Below are positions 1-8,161 of a stretch of DNA of 64,000 bases, piece by piece. Origin of the DNA: Oscillospiraceae bacterium (GTDB lineage: Bacteria; Bacillota; Clostridia; Oscillospirales; Oscillospiraceae); NCBI GenBank assembly GCA_015068235.1, contig SVKY01000002.1, positions 1 through 64,000 on the forward strand, given 5' to 3'. Position 1 is the stretch's first letter, and each line of letters opens with the position of its first letter. The notes beneath the pieces are model-generated. The model saw only the letters and a list, made by a program, of their open reading frames with translations. It searched no databases and was not told where the DNA came from. Both the position numbers and the translations under genes were made by a program.

Positions 1-153
1 TGCCGCTTTCACGGCATATCCCAAAGCCCTTTTCCGCAAATATTCAGAAGTAGAAATCTTACACTTTTTCGCAATGCCGATGATCTTTTCCTTCTCCGCA
101 GGAGAAACCCGAAAATCCATTCGGCAGATTCTTTCATTTTCGTTCTTGTTCAT
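1..153 (-). CDS. MobC-like mobilization protein, N-terminal part (cut by window edge)
   Basis: Fifty-one codons are visible, starting MNKNENERICRMDFRVSPAEKE and continuing with an ISTSEYLRKRAL stretch. This layout (a short basic beta strand, then a helix ending SEYLRKRAL) is that of ribbon-helix-helix relaxosome accessory proteins of the MobC/BfmC type in clostridial mobile elements. In that family the protein helps the relaxase bind oriT. An AAGAAGG ribosome site lies just upstream of the ATG at 153. The gene reads off the left edge, where a relaxase would be expected next. The family call rests on only 51 residues. Confidence 0.6.
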   Translation of the reverse strand, partial: MNKNENERICRMDFRVSPAEKEKIIGIAKKCKISTSEYLRKRALGYAVKAA

Positions 154-227
154 AAATACCTTCTTTCTTGTTTAGACATGCAAGAAGCCGACGAGATCAC
201 TCCCATCGGCTTCTTGCAGTATTGTTT

Positions 228-941
228 TTATTCTTCGGGAAGTACATCCTTAATAAATGCTTTGACATCCTCGTACACTTCCTCGAAAGGTGGCTTGTTT
301 ACACCGCCTGCAAAACGGAATTTCTCATAGGAGTGTTTCAACTCGTCGCTCTTGTTGAGAAATCCATCAAAGGAATCTAAGACTCTTCCGCAATTTTTAA
401 GAGTTTGCAATACCTCAGTTGCATCGAAAGCAAACACCTTGGAAATGTAATGCAGATCCACTACATCCTTTATTCTGCGGAAAACCTTTGGGGAAGAAAT
501 AGCGGAAACTTTGTCTGCGATCATTTGGGTGGGAGAAACGCCACGGAAGCGGATGCCTTCCATTTCGTAAATCTTTGTAGGCATAGTGGGTCTGTTTACA
601 TCCACATCCATAGTGAACAGCGCTTCCTCGGTAGTAGGCTCCGTCAGTTCAAAACCCGCAGATCTGCCTTCACCATACATTCTGTACAGACCAACCCGAA
701 GATCAATGCCACTTTTATCGAGTGCCTTCTGCAAGGATTCTACCATTTGGTCAGCGGTGGGGAAGGTGTCTGTGTTCCAGTTCCCGTCAATATCTACGGT
801 GTGTCGTGTGTCCTCTGTGTAGCCGGCTTCGTGGAGACAAGCCTTCAAAACCATAGAACCTTTGAAGCTGATAGGGATGCCGCTGTCATATATAGCCTTC
901 ATCACATCGTACATGAGTTTTTCTTCAGCTGTCATATGCAT
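228..941 (-). CDS. AbiEii-like nucleotidyltransferase toxin
   Basis: A 237-residue protein with nucleotidyltransferase features. FKGSMVLK near residue 27 matches the glycine-serine motif, HTVDIDGNW supplies the metal-binding DxD (D-I-D), and a DKVSAI lysine motif follows near residue 145. These are typical of AbiEii (DUF1814) toxins, the growth-arresting half of type IV AbiE toxin-antitoxin systems, which act in phage abortive infection and in stabilising mobile elements. It follows its HTH partner by 11 bases on the same strand, as one operon. Fold assignment is firm; the toxin role is inferred from family and pairing. Confidence 0.8.
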   Translation of the reverse strand: MHMTAEEKLMYDVMKAIYDSGIPISFKGSMVLKACLHEAGYTEDTRHTVDIDGNWNTDTFPTADQMVESLQKALDKSGIDLRVGLYRMYGEGRSAGFELTEPTTEEALFTMDVDVNRPTMPTKIYEMEGIRFRGVSPTQMIADKVSAISSPKVFRRIKDVVDLHYISKVFAFDATEVLQTLKNCGRVLDSFDGFLNKSDELKHSYEKFRFAGGVNKPPFEEVYEDVKAFIKDVLPEE

Positions 942-952
942 AGGATCACCTC

Positions 953-1603
953 TTAACTGCCGTAATAATCGATGGCTTCTTCTGCCAATTGTTCAAACCG
1001 ATCTTGATATTCAGGGGGAATGAACAGACCTTCAAAGCTGTCTCCGTTGGAATAATAATATCGGCTGACCGCTTCCGTAATGCCTTGCATATCCAAAATG
1101 GATTCATTGGCGAAGGCATCGGAGAGTGTCCGGTTAAAGTCGGTGTAAAGGATCCCGTTTCGGTTCTTCACATTGTAGCGGCTGATATGATTTCCCAGAA
1201 CCACGACTCCATTATATCCCGACAGTGCATCGTCTCCATACACCCAAACGATATATTCATCACTTCGACCGCCAAAGCTCCCCTGACACATGAGTGCCTG
1301 ATCCAAAGCGAAAACAACGGATTCTCCCATGCAATCACGGAGAGCCTTGAGCCAAGACAGAGAGCCAATATAGTCGCTCCGCTTAGGCAGATCCTTCTTC
1401 TGAGGATCGTACTTAGGCAGTACAGCTGTCTTTCGATTTACCAAATCCTCACGGATCCTCTGCTCTAACAGCTTGATCATATACTCCGGTGGCTTCCTCG
1501 TCCCGGACTCCCAATTTTGAATGGTACGGAAAGGAATCTGATATCTTTCTGCAAATTGACTCTGGGTATCTCCCAGCCGAGTTCTCATTTCACGAATATT
1601 CAT
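953..1603 (-). CDS. HTH antitoxin/regulator of the AbiE-like pair
   Basis: A 216-residue protein whose first 55 residues form an XRE-like helix-turn-helix (TQSQFAERYQIPFRTIQNWESGTRKPPEYMIKLLEQ). The rest, about residues 60-216, is a conserved-looking domain I do not recognise beyond its frequent pairing with AbiEii toxins in clostridia. It is the first gene of the operon. Its promoter carries a perfect palindrome between the -35 and -10 boxes, so autorepression is likely. Unlike classical AbiEi antitoxins, the HTH is XRE-type rather than a winged helix. Confidence 0.72.
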   Translation of the reverse strand: MNIREMRTRLGDTQSQFAERYQIPFRTIQNWESGTRKPPEYMIKLLEQRIREDLVNRKTAVLPKYDPQKKDLPKRSDYIGSLSWLKALRDCMGESVVFALDQALMCQGSFGGRSDEYIVWVYGDDALSGYNGVVVLGNHISRYNVKNRNGILYTDFNRTLSDAFANESILDMQGITEAVSRYYYSNGDSFEGLFIPPEYQDRFEQLAEEAIDYYGS

Positions 1604-1620
1604 GGAATCACCTCAATACC

Positions 1621-1649
1621 ATAATACACCCATTGGGTGCATTTGTCAA
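1621..1649 (-). promoter_or_regulatory. Promoter of the AbiE-like operon with operator in the spacer
   Basis: On the minus strand TTGACA (1644-1649) is separated by exactly 17 bases from TATTAT (1621-1626). The spacer contains the hyphenated palindrome CACCCA-T-TGGGTG (1627-1639, plus-strand reading). A repressor bound there would block RNA polymerase, so this is a probable autoregulatory operator for the HTH protein encoded at 953-1603. Confidence 0.72.
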
Positions 1650-1698
1650 TAGTTTATCCCGAAAACTTCATTCATATGTGTTCTTTCCCAACGGGGTC

Positions 1699-1770
1699 TT
1701 AGGGGCGTCCCCTAAAGACAAACAGTAGGGAGAATTCCTGCTGTTCTTTGGAACTTGCTGTACAAGTTCC
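1699..1770. other. Hairpin-rich non-coding region, possibly an oriT or other element control site
   Basis: The 1650-2045 gap has no credible gene. It contains TTAGGGG/CCCCTAA (1699-1705 with 1709-1715) and GGAACTTG/CAAGTTCC (1750-1757 with 1763-1770), both perfect short-loop hairpins. It lies on an element that carries a mobC-like gene, so a transfer origin or replication control site is possible. Neither a nic site nor a known oriT consensus could be confirmed. Confidence 0.35.
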
Positions 1771-1920
1771 CTGCTTGTTACGGTATGAGACAATTCCCGT
1801 CCTTCCGTAGGACGTTCCCTAAAACCGTTCTCTTCTCGTTCTTTTCCTCATCAGCCTCGAATATCGGAGATCAACCATCTTTGAATCGAATTCCCAAGAA
1901 AGTTCCACTTTCTCGCAATT

Positions 1921-2012
1921 TTGACCCCAACTTTTCTGAATGTGGGGCCTCTTTTCGCAGTATTTGACCCCATCTGATTTTTTGGGGTCAAAATCGGCTC
2001 AAATTGGGGTCA
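1921..2012. repeat. Four GGGGTCA(A) iteron-like repeats beside the par operon
   Basis: TTGACCCCA occurs at 1921-1929 and 1964-1972 on the plus strand. Its complement TGGGGTCA(A) occurs at 1983-1991 and 2005-2012. The inner two copies form a hairpin. The cluster sits immediately downstream of the ParR-like gene (ends 2046). Repeated binding sites next to a ParM/ParR operon resemble a centromere (parC) or replication iterons, although parC more often lies upstream of the operon. Confidence 0.45.
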
Positions 2013-2045
2013 CAGTGGTGCCAAAATCGAGCAAAAGTGTCCCCA

Positions 2046-2387
2046 TCAGAAGTTGTCGAGGAAACCGAGTAGTGCTTCCTCTGTTTCGGCTGCTTCTTCC
2101 TTTTCAACAGTAGGCGGTACGAAGGGCGTTTGTGCAGAAGCTGTCTGCACCATATTCAGTAACCCGGCCAAGGGATTGTGGTTTGCCATCTCTTCCTTAA
2201 TTATAGCAGTGAGCCGAGTTAGAAACATATCCTCTCTTGTTTTCTCGTCGGAACGATCCAAATACTCGCAAAGCGCCGAAACAACCGTCTTGGTGTAGGA
2301 ATCATCTTTGCTTTGCAAAAAATCAAAGACCCGACGATCTTCCGGTCTATCCAGATTCAGACGGAGCTTCACATTTCGGATATTCAT
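2046..2387 (-). CDS. ParR-like centromere-binding protein
   Basis: A 113-residue protein beginning MNIRNVKLRLNLDRPEDRRVFDFL, a ribbon-helix-helix-like start, then helical and acidic toward the C-terminus (EKEEAAETEEALLGFLDNF). Its start overlaps the stop of the ParM-like gene by four bases (ATGA), so the two are translationally coupled. In ParMRC systems ParR binds the centromere and caps the ParM filament through its acidic tail, which fits this layout. The call rests mainly on position and size. Confidence 0.62.
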   Translation of the reverse strand: MNIRNVKLRLNLDRPEDRRVFDFLQSKDDSYTKTVVSALCEYLDRSDEKTREDMFLTRLTAIIKEEMANHNPLAGLLNMVQTASAQTPFVPPTVEKEEAAETEEALLGFLDNF

Positions 2388-3310
2388 ACTCCGCCAGCCT
2401 TTCGATTCAGGGTCAGCATTGCCATATACTCATACCCCTTTGCCGTTGCACAAATATCATCGTTAATGACCACGCGGCTACTGTCATACTCTCCGAAGTT
2501 GCGGATCAGACAGCCACCGCCACCTACTACATACAGCTTCATAAGCTTGGGATTATACTCATGTTCTCGCAGTCGTTGGAAGATTCCGGCTGTGTAGGAC
2601 TTTGCAGTTTTAACTACGGTTTCGAGATATGCCTTGTCAATATCCGCTGTGCCTTTCTTTAGGATTTCTGTAATAATCGCATCGTCCAAAGTTGCATGGT
2701 GCAATCGCATCATTTGTTCCCGGATCAGAATGGTGCATTGATGGACACCATACTTTTCGGTAAACATATGCTGTGTGTCAGGCACTCTGTTCGTGATCTT
2801 CAAAAGATTCATGGTTCCATTTCCAATATCGCAGAGCAGGTTCACTCCTGTGAAAGTCCCAAGCTTTTCTGCAACCGCTGCAAACCCTTGGGGAAAGATC
2901 TCAGCGCCGACGATTTGGAGCCGGTACTCCACATTGCGGAATATATAGGTCACTTCTTTATTCTGCAAAAGGTATTTCTTAAAAGATTCCTTCTGCTCAC
3001 TGACCCAAGTAAGAGGCAAGCCAGCAGCGATAAATACTTTCGCTTCCGCGATCCGTTCCCGTTTCAGTTCCCGTGCAATGGCGGCAAGAGTCAGTACACA
3101 GTAATCCTCGTCCTCAAACTTATCTGCCGTGAATTCCTTGTGACCTGCTCCGATGGAATAATATCTCCCGTTCCACACAAGCAGATCGTTGATAAAGATC
3201 GGCTCCTTGTCGCTTTTCAGCACCCCTGTAGGGAAGCAGCAGTTCGCCGTCTTCATGTTCCCATAGCCGTGATCGATGCCGATCACATACATATCGTTCA
3301 GTTTCTTCAT
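2384..3310 (-). CDS. ParM/StbA-family actin-like segregation ATPase
   Basis: A 308-residue actin-fold ATPase. Phosphate-1 motif: VIGIDHGYGNMKTA near residue 10. Phosphate-2 motif: LLCDIGNGTMNLL near residue 160. Adenosine motif: KLYVVGGGGCLI near residue 260. Such proteins polymerise to push apart plasmids or excised integrative elements bound by ParR. Its presence suggests that the left part of the window is, or derives from, an element with an extrachromosomal stage. A small Cys-rich gene lies 30 bases upstream and probably shares the transcript. Confidence 0.82.
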   Translation of the reverse strand: MKKLNDMYVIGIDHGYGNMKTANCCFPTGVLKSDKEPIFINDLLVWNGRYYSIGAGHKEFTADKFEDEDYCVLTLAAIARELKRERIAEAKVFIAAGLPLTWVSEQKESFKKYLLQNKEVTYIFRNVEYRLQIVGAEIFPQGFAAVAEKLGTFTGVNLLCDIGNGTMNLLKITNRVPDTQHMFTEKYGVHQCTILIREQMMRLHHATLDDAIITEILKKGTADIDKAYLETVVKTAKSYTAGIFQRLREHEYNPKLMKLYVVGGGGCLIRNFGEYDSSRVVINDDICATAKGYEYMAMLTLNRKAGGV

Positions 3311-3340
3311 TGTACTTTTCTCCTTTTCGTTGTTTTAGAT

Positions 3341-3565
3341 TTAAATGTTGTGTTCCATGATTTGTGCGAACAGTTCCCGATCCACAGGTAGCACCGCCTC
3401 AAGAAAATATTTGCAGTACACCCCATACCGGGATATTAGTTGCACACAGCGTTGCGTTTCGCCATTCTCCAACAGAAGACAGTTTCTGTCCTCGTCACAG
3501 TTGGCGCATAGCTTCCGAACCATGCGGCGAACACGCACCGTCTGCCCGGATGTTAACCTGATCAT
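3341..3565 (-). CDS. Small cysteine-rich VLP-type protein
   Basis: A 74-residue protein with RRMVRKLCANCDEDRNCLLLENGE, then CVQ, CKYF and an AVLPVDREL ending. This is the signature of the 'cysteine-rich VLP' family common in clostridial conjugative and integrative elements; the function is unknown and metal binding is likely. An upstream in-frame ATG at 3571 sits directly against the AAGGAGG ribosome site, whereas the ATG at 3565 is seven bases from it, so 3565 was chosen. Confidence 0.68.
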   Translation of the reverse strand: MIRLTSGQTVRVRRMVRKLCANCDEDRNCLLLENGETQRCVQLISRYGVYCKYFLEAVLPVDRELFAQIMEHNI

Positions 3566-3641
3566 AGGCATTCCTCCTTTCCTTGAAAATAAATAATGCC
3601 CTCACCTTTAAAAAGTGGGGGCAGTTATCAAATAAGAAAAA

Positions 3642-3688
3642 CGGCATATCAGCACTTACCGCATTCGCGGATAGATGTAAATATGCCG
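3642..3688. repeat. Inverted repeat in the divergent 3566-3912 gap
   Basis: CGGCATAT (3642-3649) and ATATGCCG (3681-3688) are perfect complements, with a small inner hairpin CCGC/GCGG (3659-3670). There is no U-tract, so it is more likely a regulatory site or RNA structure between the minus-strand par operon and the plus-strand sigma-like gene than a terminator. Nothing else stands out in this 340-base AT-rich gap. Confidence 0.35.
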
Positions 3689-3912
3689 AAGTATTATCAA
3701 CCCAAAAATCGTTGATCTTTTTAATTTTCTAAAAATTTTCGACACAAAGTCCCAAATATTGGACAGTGTTTTTGATAGAATGTAGATAGACGGGTGGAAA
3801 ATATGTAAAAATTACCCCTCAATAATAGGAGAAATTCGGGGGCTTTAGCGGAACCATTTTTCTCAAGTTTACAAATAATTCATAAATATTTTTTGGAGGG
3901 AGGTTCCCGTCA

Positions 3913-4761
3913 ATGCACAGCAATTTTATACAACAAGAAAATCAATCCCTATTTGCAGATTCCCGGTACGAAGATGACCATAAGCAAAACGATCTCGACC
4001 ACGGTTCAGATAGCGAGTACGATATTGCCTTTTGGAATGATGATTGCACCGACTTCAATGAGGAAGCAGAACAAGAAGAGACACAACGCAGATTTGCAAG
4101 GGAACAAATCTTCATTGACAGTTTGGAGGCCGATGCTAAAGAGCGTCCCATAGATACAGACGAAGAAGAGGAACCGGAACGGAGACAGCTAAAGCGTGAT
4201 TTACAAAAGCAGGCTTTGAAGCGGATAGAGGACGCCGCAAGAACCCAAAGAGATTTTGAAAATGTCATAGCATGGTGGGACAGACTGGATGCCAACCGTC
4301 AACGTAAAGAACGATATCACGAAATATGCCGGAGCGGCGATGATATACCCCTTGATTACAGAGCGTTGGAGGATGCTTTGTACTTTCCCGACACCCTGAA
4401 CAATGCACTACAGCATAAGGAACGGAAAGGCGATTTTACTGATTCAATATTCTATTGTCCTCTCGATATTCATCAGCTCGTAACGGAGGAATATCTGTCG
4501 AAGATCCTCCGTGAACTCCCAGAGGAGCATAAATTTCTCCTATCCTTTTGGGCATTGCGCCAATTAAGTTCTACTCAAATAGCCACAATTCGTGGGCAAT
4601 CTGACCGGAATATCCGCAAGGTTCGCAGATCTATGCTAAAGAAAATCCGCAAAAAGTTACTTTCTGTACTTACTGAAAAGGCGCATCATCAGTCTTTGAC
4701 CCTAACAGAAAAGAGATTCCTTTCGGAAAATGGAGGTGTGGTTTATGAAAACGTTATTTAA
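3913..4761 (+). CDS. Sigma-factor-like HTH protein of an integrative element
   Basis: A 282-residue protein with an acidic, low-complexity first half (EEAEQEET, DTDEEEEPERRQ) and a C-terminal helix-turn-helix of sigma-70 region-4 type near residues 195-245 (LRELPEEHKFLLSFWALRQLSSTQIATIRGQSDRNIRK...). Related proteins are frequent on clostridial integrative elements as presumed regulators. The ribosome site GGAGG lies nine bases before the ATG. The next gene starts inside its 3' end, giving a 17-base overlap. Confidence 0.62.
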   Translation: MHSNFIQQENQSLFADSRYEDDHKQNDLDHGSDSEYDIAFWNDDCTDFNEEAEQEETQRRFAREQIFIDSLEADAKERPIDTDEEEEPERRQLKRDLQKQALKRIEDAARTQRDFENVIAWWDRLDANRQRKERYHEICRSGDDIPLDYRALEDALYFPDTLNNALQHKERKGDFTDSIFYCPLDIHQLVTEEYLSKILRELPEEHKFLLSFWALRQLSSTQIATIRGQSDRNIRKVRRSMLKKIRKKLLSVLTEKAHHQSLTLTEKRFLSENGGVVYENVI

Positions 4762-5641
4762 GGAATTTGGTTCCTCATGGGTGCGGTTCAGCGAATACGA
4801 ATGGAGATCAACTGCAGACGGCACAATGTTCCTAAAGCCTACTGAAACCGCCCAGCCCAGCATTTATAATCCCATGGACAACTATGAGCAGATCGTCCTG
4901 GATGCCATCACAATCGGAAGGATGGGTGCACAGAAAAAATCTGACTATAAGATTCAAAAAGCGATTCGGAAGTTTGCTGTAAATTATGGTCTGTTGGGCC
5001 TAATGGCAGCTCTACCGACCACCCCCAATTTCATGGATTATAAGGCCGTATATCTTCCCAAAAATCATTTCATCCGGGAAGAAGCCATGTCTACCGAAGA
5101 TTATTTGAATTTGTTCTTCCCTTTTGAAAAACCGGATGTAGTAAAACACGGTACAAACTCCATGTGGAGTGTACATGACGATCGCACTATGATGGCTCTT
5201 GCCATGACTATGGTGGATCAGCCCCTGGCGGTAAACATGAGCTTTCAGCGAGAATATTCCGAACGATACGACTGGCTGAAAGAGCAATTTATCGACATAG
5301 CCTTTACCTACCTAACCTCCGTCCTCTACTATGCAGATTACGACCGTCTTCCTCCGGAGCAGCGCCAGATGCTGCAACAAGGCATAGCCGCCTTCGGTGG
5401 CATTGCGCCTACATACCGCATCGCGCTGCGAGAAAAGCCTACAATCGTTTGGGATTTCCATTCACTGATCCTGATCATCCAAATCATGTTTAGCTTCATG
5501 CTGACAGACGATGAGACTCCCATTACGTATTGCAAAAATTGCCTTACCCCCTTCGTCCCCCAAAAGCCGGGCGAAATCTTCTGCTCTCCCAAGTGTGAGG
5601 AAATGTACAAGTCCAAAAAGAATAATACAAATGATAAATAA
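4745..5641 (+). CDS. Element-borne protein with C-terminal zinc finger (DUF6076-like)
   Basis: A 298-residue protein. The main body (residues 1-245) has no motif I can name. The C-terminus holds a CxxC-x13-CxxxC finger, YCKNCLTPFVPQKPGEIFCSPKCEE, like that of CGNR/DUF6076 proteins. Proteins of this layout sit beside the sigma-like HTH gene on clostridial integrative elements. The start at 4745 is preferred because GGAGGTG lies correctly before it, while the ATG at 4730 overlaps that site. It is probably co-transcribed and coupled to the preceding gene. Confidence 0.5.
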   Translation: MKTLFKEFGSSWVRFSEYEWRSTADGTMFLKPTETAQPSIYNPMDNYEQIVLDAITIGRMGAQKKSDYKIQKAIRKFAVNYGLLGLMAALPTTPNFMDYKAVYLPKNHFIREEAMSTEDYLNLFFPFEKPDVVKHGTNSMWSVHDDRTMMALAMTMVDQPLAVNMSFQREYSERYDWLKEQFIDIAFTYLTSVLYYADYDRLPPEQRQMLQQGIAAFGGIAPTYRIALREKPTIVWDFHSLILIIQIMFSFMLTDDETPITYCKNCLTPFVPQKPGEIFCSPKCEEMYKSKKNNTNDK

Positions 5642-5785
5642 AAAAGTCCCACAATTCTGTATTGATAAGGCAATGTATATCGTTAGCTATTGAAAGGTAA
5701 ACTACGATTACTACGGCTTTTGTTTTCAAAAACATTTAAGCGAGTTTAACAAACGGAACAAAATGTGAAGTTTTGCAAATTCATA

Positions 5786-5814
5786 TTGACATTTTCTGAT
5801 ATAAATGATATTAT
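5786..5814 (+). promoter_or_regulatory. Sigma-A promoter of the ATPase/TOPRIM pair
   Basis: TTGACA (5786-5791), a 17-base spacer and TATTAT (5809-5814) lie 33 bases before the ATG at 5848. The strong match predicts constitutive expression. Confidence 0.7.
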
Positions 5815-5847
5815 TATGCTGAGGAAAACCACAAGGAGGAACAGGAC

Positions 5848-7272
5848 ATGATGGATACAGTTGTTCGTTTGGAAAGTCTATCCATTGAGAATTTCAAGAA
5901 TGTCAAGAAGGGGCAGTTAAGTTTTACGAATAACAGAAAACCCTACAGAACCAGCATTATGGGTCTTTATGGTCAGAACGGTTCCGGCAAGACCGCTTTG
6001 ATCGATGCAATGGAACTCTTGCATTTAACCTTGACCGGGCAACCTATTCCTGCTAAGTTTGCTGACTACATTCATGTTGAAGCGGACTATGCAATTCTTT
6101 GCTATCAGTTTTCTGTTACACACAAAGATGAACAATACCAGGCTTTCTACGAATTCAAGCTGTGTGCTGAGAAGATGGAAGCTCAGCAGAACATGACGAT
6201 TGGAGAAAGCGAAGAAAACCGTTATAAAGTTGTAATCAAGGATGAAATCCTGAGCTATTCCTATGAAGGTCCGGAAGCCAAGCTTCGCAAGAGTCCTCTG
6301 ATAGACACATCTTCTCAGAGGGTTTTTGCTCCGGTTGGGAAATATTCCTGTCTGGTTGGCAAAGATAAAAAAGCATCCATGGATCTCATGGTCGCCAAGA
6401 AGGTTGCAGAGGGTGCATCCAGATCTTTTGTTTTCTCCAGAGAACTATTGACTGCTATCAAAAATCATCAACAAAGTAAGAGTGATCCGGAATACCGGAG
6501 ACATGTGAACTTGATCAATAGTCTTGTTCACTACGGAAACTTTGAGTTGTTCGTCATTAATACTACTAATTCCGGAATTATCAGCATGAATATGCTCCCT
6601 ATCGCCTTCCAATACGAGGACGAGAATCAAGGTGCCGCCGGCAATATCCTGCTCCCCTTAGAGGACGCTGCACCTATTCCCGAAGAGGCACTCTCCATGG
6701 CAGAACATGTCATCAATAACATGAACATTGTTCTTTCCCAAATCGTCCCGGGACTTACCATCAGCATTGAAAACCTGGGTGAGGTGATTTTCGCAAATGG
6801 GAAAAAGGGCATTAAGATTCAGCTTATGTCCCTGAAAAACGAAAAGCCTATCCCCTTAAAGTATGAATCCGAAGGAATCAAGAAGATTGTTTCCGTATTG
6901 CAGTTGCTGATCGTTGTGTATAATCGTGCATCCATCACTGTAGCTATTGACGAGCTGGACGCCGGAGTGTTTGAATATTTGCTCGGCGAGTTGCTTCGTA
7001 TCATCTCCGAAAAGGGAAAAGGCCAACTGTTGTTTACTTCCCATAATCTTCGCCCGCTGGAAACTCTGGACAGAGGCTTTATTGCATTTACTACTACCAA
7101 TCCTTCTAACAGATATATTCGCATGACCAATATCAAGGATAATAACAATTTGAGAGACTTCTACTTCAGAGACATTATCTTGGGGGAACAGAGCGAGGAG
7201 GTTTACGATCCCACCAATAATGCCGAAATTGCTCTTGCATTCCGAGAGGCGGGTGAATTCAGTGGCTCGTAA
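5848..7272 (+). CDS. AAA15/OLD-type ATPase, defence-like (AriA-like)
   Basis: A 474-residue ABC-type ATPase. The N-terminal strand VRLESLSIENFKNVKKGQLSF precedes the Walker A GLYGQNGSGKTALIDA near residue 50. The Walker B AIDELDAGVFEYLL lies near residue 370, followed by a switch histidine segment LLFTSHNLRPLE. This is the AAA_15/AAA_21 design used by OLD, PARIS AriA and retron ATPases, which sense phage and hold or activate a partner effector. The partner gene overlaps its 3' end. No nuclease domain is fused, so the TOPRIM protein would be the effector. Equivalence to AriA is inferred. Confidence 0.75.
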   Translation: MMDTVVRLESLSIENFKNVKKGQLSFTNNRKPYRTSIMGLYGQNGSGKTALIDAMELLHLTLTGQPIPAKFADYIHVEADYAILCYQFSVTHKDEQYQAFYEFKLCAEKMEAQQNMTIGESEENRYKVVIKDEILSYSYEGPEAKLRKSPLIDTSSQRVFAPVGKYSCLVGKDKKASMDLMVAKKVAEGASRSFVFSRELLTAIKNHQQSKSDPEYRRHVNLINSLVHYGNFELFVINTTNSGIISMNMLPIAFQYEDENQGAAGNILLPLEDAAPIPEEALSMAEHVINNMNIVLSQIVPGLTISIENLGEVIFANGKKGIKIQLMSLKNEKPIPLKYESEGIKKIVSVLQLLIVVYNRASITVAIDELDAGVFEYLLGELLRIISEKGKGQLLFTSHNLRPLETLDRGFIAFTTTNPSNRYIRMTNIKDNNNLRDFYFRDIILGEQSEEVYDPTNNAEIALAFREAGEFSGS

Positions 7273-7990
7273 AAAAGTCGTATTTGTTATCGTGGAGGGA
7301 CCCTCCGACGATACTGCCCTTGGTGTTATATTAAACAAGGTTTTCGACAAAAACAAAGTCCACATAGAAATCATGCATGGGGATATTACCTCTGACACAA
7401 CCATTGCGCCGGAAGCAATCGCCGGAGCAATCGGTGATGTGGTAAAAAATTACGCATCTTCCATGCATTTTACCCAAAATAATTTCCAACAGGTTATCCA
7501 TATTGTTGATACAGATGGGGCATATATCCCGGACACAGTCGTGAAAGAGAACCCCACTGCAGAAAAACCTGTATATTCCCTGACCGAAATACAGACCGCA
7601 AAACCTGAGCAATTGATACTCAGGAATCAACATAAGCAACTCAAGCTTGACCGTATTAAGGGCTTGAAAAAAGTATGGTCGTCTATTCCTTATCAAGCCT
7701 ATTACATGTCCTGTAATCTTGACCATGTACTTTACGGAAAGCTGAACAGTTCCGATGAAGAAAAAGAAAATGATGCCTATGCCTTTGCACGGAAATATAA
7801 GGACGATATAGACGGTTTTCTGTCCTACATTTCCGATTCCGACTTTTCAAGAATGGAAGGCTACAAGCAATCTTGGGACTTCATTAAAACCGACCTTCAC
7901 TCCCTTGAACGCCACACCAACCTCGGCCTCTGCTTCGCAGCAATCAGAGAAGAACGCAAACAGAAAATGTCTGAAGATCAACCAAGTTAA
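7262..7990 (+). CDS. TOPRIM-like effector partner of the ATPase
   Basis: About 242 residues. KKVVFVIVEGPSDDTALGVIL gives the acidic first TOPRIM motif (E in VEGPSDD) and HIVDTDGAYI gives the DxD motif, so a metal-dependent nuclease fold is likely. The C-terminal WDFIKTDLHSLERHTNLGL segment appears characteristic of this family. A GTG start at 7262, overlapping the ATPase by 11 bases, is chosen because the conserved block begins there; GTG 7253 and ATG 7220 are alternatives. The pairing resembles PARIS AriA/AriB or a split OLD nuclease. Defence function is inferred. Confidence 0.65.
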   Translation: MARKKVVFVIVEGPSDDTALGVILNKVFDKNKVHIEIMHGDITSDTTIAPEAIAGAIGDVVKNYASSMHFTQNNFQQVIHIVDTDGAYIPDTVVKENPTAEKPVYSLTEIQTAKPEQLILRNQHKQLKLDRIKGLKKVWSSIPYQAYYMSCNLDHVLYGKLNSSDEEKENDAYAFARKYKDDIDGFLSYISDSDFSRMEGYKQSWDFIKTDLHSLERHTNLGLCFAAIREERKQKMSEDQPS

Positions 7991-7996
7991 CACAGG

Positions 7997-8031
7997 CGAG
8001 CAGCAATCTTTTACATGAAGATTGTTGCTCG
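7997..8031 (+). terminator. Terminator after the ATPase/TOPRIM pair
   Basis: CGAGCAGCAATCTT (7997-8010) pairs with AAGATTGTTGCTCG (8018-8031) with one G-U pair, and is followed by TTTTGCTT. It closes this unit and separates it from the BREX operon. Confidence 0.75.
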
Positions 8032-8161
8032 TTTTGCTTATCCGACCCACTTAGAGGTTAAAGACAGTACCATCTTTACCACAACGGGGAGCATATTTCA
8101 ATAACTTGATTTTTTCTTGTATTTTCATTCTAAATCTCAAGTGCAACCCACAAAACACCAA

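Noticed and set aside
405-956. A 183-codon plus-strand open frame
   Set aside because: It is antisense to the AbiEii-like toxin gene, which has clear nucleotidyltransferase motifs.
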